Of a DNA stretch of 64,000 nucleotides, positions 60,425-64,000 are shown piece after piece. The notes beneath the pieces were generated by a model. That model ran no database searches, was not told the origin of the DNA, and worked only from the letters and a program-made list of their open reading frames with translations. The DNA comes from Udeniomyces pyricola (Eukaryota > Basidiomycota > Tremellomycetes > Cystofilobasidiales > Mrakiaceae). Positions within the stretch are counted from its first letter, which is position 1. Every line of letters starts with the position of its first letter. A program made the translations under genes and the position numbers. The stretch spans positions 372,001 to 436,000 of the forward strand of contig BCIK01000006.1 of NCBI GenBank assembly GCA_039545295.1, read 5' to 3'.

Positions 60425-61156
60425 TCATTCCTCCTCGAATCGGAGGTCCGAACGTCTTGGTACTGCGTCAGGCGAGTTGGAAAGAGAGGAGAGGTTAGAT
60501 GGAACGGCCAAGTCAACATCTGGCAAGGATAGGAGCGACGATAGGCGGGGTGTGTGTGGGAGAAGAAGAAGTAGTCATAGGAAGAGGGGGGAAGGGGGGG
60601 GGGGGGGGGNATATGCGATGAAGAGCAGGAGGGATAGACTTACGCAGGATGGGGTGAAGCTGTGCGAGGTAAGTGATGGCCCACCTAAGAGAGCAAGAAA
60701 CGTAAGGGGCAAGATCGACGTGATCGGAGGGGGATGAGTGAGTAACGAGACTGGGTAGACGGGCCGATGGATTAGGGATAGGTAGATACATGAGGTAGCA
60801 CGCGGTCAAGGCGATGAGGATGCTCGTCCGGACGAGACTGGATCGATGAGGATGATGATGATGAGAAAGGGGTATGTGGTCAAGGTGAGGAGTTTTGGTC
60901 AGAACATCATCCGGTCGGGATGCTTGGTTTGAGTAAGAACGGGAGGGAGCGAGACGAGACGAGACGGACGTTTGGCTTGCCCCTTTGGGGACGACAAACC
61001 AGGACGAGGCTCCTGCGGCCATCTGGGCGATGGAGAGGGAGAGAAGACCAAGAGAGAGACGGTGGTGAGCATGATGAGCCATGTTTGATGGAAGTCGATG
61101 GAGAACGATGAGCGTACGATGATGAGGGCAATGTAGATGACGGTCCAGCCTGACAT
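60425..61156 (-). CDS. VMA9: V-type H+-ATPase Vo subunit e (Vma9)
   Basis: Five exons on the minus strand (61156-61118, 61022-60970, 60837-60790, 60684-60644, 60462-60425) add to 219 nt, 72 residues; yeast Vma9 has 73. They read MSGWTVIYIALII, MAAGASSWFVVPKGASQT, LVRTSILIALTACYLMW, AITYLAQLHPIL and LPRRSDLRFEEE. Two transmembrane helices flank the 'PKG' turn, and the family-defining WAIT-LAQLHP and PRRSDLR motifs are present. Every join has GT-AG ends and keeps frame. Subunit e belongs to the membrane Vo sector that moves protons into vacuoles and Golgi. A G-run with an N at 60610 sits in the last intron. The gene is easy to miss because no exon exceeds 18 codons. Confidence 0.92.
60594..60610. 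repeat. Poly-G tract with an N in the last VMA9 intron
   Basis: About 16 G followed by one N. On the VMA9 sense strand it is a C-run inside the intron between exons 4 and 5. Confidence 0.9.
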
Positions 61157-61442
61157 GGTGTGGAAAGGCAGCAGAAGGGGTGGTTGAGGATCGGGGTGGA
61201 GGGGACGAGGGGGAACGGGTAATATATGATAGGGAAGGGCAGATGGTTGGTGGTCGATGTTTGGATCAACTGGGCGAGCATAAGCCAACATAAGCGTTGC
61301 ATAAGCTGATGGCAATCGCGATGATGAGGATGAGGATGATCGAATCCATGCGCGTGGGTTCGCGTCGGCTTGTTCCCCTTTGGATTGTTCAACCCAGCTC
61401 GCTCTCATTCACTCCCACAGTCCATCAATCAACCCATCCAAC
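61157..61442. promoter_or_regulatory. Divergent promoter of VMA9 and NSP1
   Basis: The two start codons are 286 bp apart on opposite strands. GATGAGG-like repeats (61321-61345) and a CA/CT-rich leader before the NSP1 ATG are visible; no consensus element was recognised. Confidence 0.5.
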
Positions 61443-64000
61443 ATGGGTACGCATCCGTCTTGCCCTACTCGTTCCCTTTCAGTTACTCACTCCCAGCTGA
61501 CATCTCATCTCTTTCTCCCAACTAACTTCTCCGTCTCAACCTAGCCTTCTCCTTTGGTGCCAACTCATGTGCGCACCTCAAACCAACTTCTGCCCCGCCC
61601 TTTCCCCCCCATCCTTCCTAATCATCCACCTGACCCTCTCTTCCTGCACTGACCCTCCCTGCCATCTTTCTCCACAGCTGGTACGACCCCGAACGCTTTT
61701 GGTGGAGGAAGCACTTTCGGTTCCGGTGCCGGTGAGTAGCAGTTGTACCCTATTGCCTACCTTTTGCTGCCTTGCCTTTCCCTCTTCTGCCTTGCTGATC
61801 GCAACCCATCCCTCCCTCCTGCTCCTCCGTCCCCATTCCTATCTTCTCACCGTGTCAGCTACGCCCGCCAAACCCGCCTTTGGTGGCTTTGGCTCATCTG
61901 CCACAGGCTCAACTACACCGGCCGCTCCTCCTCCTACCAACATCTTTGGCGCCGGCGCGACTGCTCCCAAACCTGCGGGATCCCTCTTTGGAGGCGCGAC
62001 AGCTCTTGCCCCGGCGGCACCTGCTGCTGCCGGTGGGTTGTTTGGAGGTGGAGCGGCAGCTGGTGGAGGTGGCTTGTTTGGTGCCAAGCCTGCTGGGGCT
62101 ACATTCGGGTGAGTTTACGGAAATACGGAAAAGTAAACGACAGAGTGCGCGAGAGGACACGCGTGCTCGAGACCGGAAACCAGGGGAGAGTAGGGGAATT
62201 GGCAGTCATTCAACCGAAAGGCATCATGTTTGAATCAAGCTCATCATCTCGCTACTTTACGTTGTCTCTTTGCTTGCCTTGATTTCTTCTGTGGCTACTA
62301 CTCGTGGTGGTGCCCTTCCTTCACACAGAGCGCCTGCGGCGTCTTCGTCGACACCCTCGCTCTTTGGGCAGCCTGCCGCCGCCCCTGCCCCTTCTTCGAC
62401 TTCGCTCTTTGGTCAACCCGCTTCATCCTCTACGTCGGGAGCCTCCACTCCCACGTCTACCACTACGCCCTCGACTTCCCTCTTTGGAGGTGCTTCCTCT
62501 ACGACGCCAGCCGCTAGTGCCCCCACTTCGCTCTTTGGCGCGAAACCCGCTGCTGCCCCTGCCCCTGCTGCTGCTGCGTCGACCTCGCTCTTCGGCGGAG
62601 CTGGTAGCACTGTAGGTGGAGGTGGCCTGTTTGGTGGAGGAGCTGCTGCTGCTGCTGCTGCTGGTAAGCGAGGTGCGGAAGGTAACGCAGAGGGGTCGTC
62701 CCTTTTTGGAGCAAAGAAGACTACAACTGGAAGCGACACGCCTTCGACCACTCCACCCGCGACGGCCGGAGGGTTGTTTGGAGCCAAGCCAGCTGGGTGA
62801 GTTCGAGTTTAATTTCGGGAACATCCTTATTCGACGCAGCTAGATCCTGACCTCACTTCAATTGGTCGTTGGTCTGGTACATCAGAGCCGCTCCCGCTGT
62901 TGGAGGATTTGGAGGAGGAGGTCTCTTTGGAGCCAAACCAGCCGAGTTTGTCCCCTCTCACCACTTGTTCGATTCATCAATGTCTAGGATGCGCCTTTTC
63001 CGCGTCGCCTAACGTATCTATTTCTACTGATGTCATTCAAAATATTCACCATGACGTATTCTCGATCAGACCAACGGCGACGCCCGCAGCTCCGGCCCCC
63101 GCTGCTGGAGGTGGGTTGTTTGGCGCCAAGCCTGCCGAGTGGGTATTTCTCTTTACTCCTTCATCGTCATGTTTTAAAACGCCTCGTATACTCATTCATT
63201 CTGCTCTCTGGATCCTCTCTGGCGTATATACGATAGGCCTGCTGCTCCTGCTTCTGCTTCCGCTCCTGCTGCTGGTGGTCTATTCGGCGCTAAGCCTGCA
63301 GAGTGAGCTTCCTCTCTCTTCGCTCAAGGAATCATTTTAGTCTTCCATTTTAATCTTGCCACTGACGCAATGATGCTTCTCGTCAGGTCTGCTCCTGCTG
63401 CTCCTGCTTCTGGAGGTCTCTTCGGCGCGAAGCCTGCTGGGTTAGTGGTCTCGGATCCGCTTGTTCTGAGCGAAGAAAGTCACGTGGGTGTGGCTTGCTG
63501 ATACGGTTGTTTATTCTCACGCCATGTACCCTATTCGTCGATGAAACTGGTTGGGACTCCTACACAGTTCCACCGCCCCCGCGACATCCTCTCCCTTGGC
63601 CTTTGGCGCCAAACCCGCTACAACGACTCCTGCCTCAGCTACGCCTGCCGCAAAACCTGCTGGATCCCTATTTGGTGCTGCTCCCACGACTTCTGCTCCG
63701 GCTGCTCCCACTGCTGCTCCCACGACAGGAGCCGCTGCATCATCGACGGCGGCTGCTGCCTCAGAGCCAGTCCCGAGCTTGCTCAAGGGTAAGACCATGG
63801 AGGACATTGTTAACGGATGGAGCAAAGAACTCGACGTTCAGGTCAAGGAGTTCCAGAGGCAGGCGGCCGAAGTCAGGGAGTGGGATAAGGTCCTCTTGGA
63901 GAATGGCAACCATGTACGTACATATATGTGGTTTATGTGAAGTTTCCTGCTTCTTCTTCTTCGCCATCATTTCTCAACACAGACGATTGTATGACACTTG
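61443..64000 (+). CDS. NSP1: FG-repeat nucleoporin Nsp1/Nup62, 3' end outside the window
   Basis: The first exon is a bare ATGG; it joins to CCTTCTCC to give MAFSFGANS, then SGTTPNAFGGGSTFGSGA and the FG-repeat region with many FG, GLFG and SLFG units separated by Ala/Pro/Ser/Thr linkers. Four mini-exons (62886-62945, 63070-63138, 63237-63302, 63387-63440) each carry one GLFGAKPA repeat. The exon 63568-63913 then ends the repeats and starts the coiled coil: LLKGKTMEDIVNGWSKELDV and FQRQAAEVREWDKVLLENGN, the Nsp1_C signature. Nsp1 forms the central channel complex and the cytoplasmic Nup82 complex of the nuclear pore. The rest of the coiled coil lies past 64000. After 63913 the next acceptor (63983) would continue in a frame that reads a stop; a shift of one base would give RLYDT, as in the family, so that last join is unresolved. 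Confidence 0.93.

Noticed and set aside
63914..64000. Frameshift or pseudogene in NSP1
   Set aside because: The apparent stop after the last acceptor may be a wrong splice choice or a one-base error near the window edge; the coiled coil up to that point is intact, so I do not call it broken.

Overview
The window is nuclear DNA from an intron-rich fungus, most likely a basidiomycete. Nearly every gene is split by short GT-AG introns of about 40-250 bp. Several introns interrupt very short coding stretches: five exons for 72 codons in VMA9, thirteen in the Ras GEF gene. The recognisable proteins are fungal housekeeping factors. The ribosomal P0 gene uses CGA for 10 of 11 arginines. I cannot name the order. 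Intron density argues against Ustilaginomycotina; Tremellomycetes (for example Cystofilobasidiales) or Pucciniomycotina would fit. No bacterial, viral or transposon gene was recognised.

Layout, left to right. 0-4.2 kb: the start codon of a leftward gene, then two tandem genes for small secreted, Ser/Thr-rich, probably GPI-anchored proteins that look like diverged duplicates. 5.7-11.9 kb: a large SH3/WW-like/RasGEF protein (Cdc25 family). 13.0-15.6 kb: a HEN1-type small-RNA 2'-O-methyltransferase. 16.2-18.3 kb: a low-complexity protein of unknown function. 19.2-23.6 kb (minus): a Siw14-type phosphatase with a long acidic tail, and a probable Mediator subunit MED22. 24.3-26.9 kb: a Ser/Pro/Thr-rich unknown. 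27.8-30.4 kb: a Ppn2-like membrane-anchored metallophosphatase. 30.8-34.9 kb: the SM protein Sly1. 36.0-42.6 kb (minus): the Paf1-complex subunit Ctr9 and Mediator subunit MED18. 42.9-45.1 kb: a LARP7/Pof8-type La-related protein. 45.8-47.3 kb: a homeodomain factor. 48.3-51.6 kb: NADP-isocitrate dehydrogenase. 52.8-55.6 kb: a B-type cyclin. 57.4-59.0 kb: ribosomal protein P0. 60.4-61.2 kb (minus): V-ATPase subunit e. 61.4 kb to the end: the FG nucleoporin Nsp1/Nup62, cut by the window edge.

The genes do not form an operon or a biosynthetic cluster. There is a loose grouping of RNA polymerase II and RNA-biology factors (CTR9, MED18, LARP7-like, MED22, HEN1). MED18 and the LARP7-like gene share a 282-bp divergent promoter; VMA9 and NSP1 share one of 286 bp. 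3' flanks are strikingly pyrimidine-rich on the sense strand. Long C or G homopolymers are scattered through introns and flanks, and almost all assembly Ns sit inside them.

I see no convincing new molecular system. The most noteworthy items are the HEN1 homologue, the LARP7/Pof8 homologue, the GLFG mini-exon array in NSP1, the dual-start architecture of the isocitrate dehydrogenase gene and the homeodomain with a 12-residue acidic insertion. Exon joins were read by eye. For the Ras GEF, P0 and VMA9 genes the summed exons are a multiple of three; for several others some joins remain unresolved.
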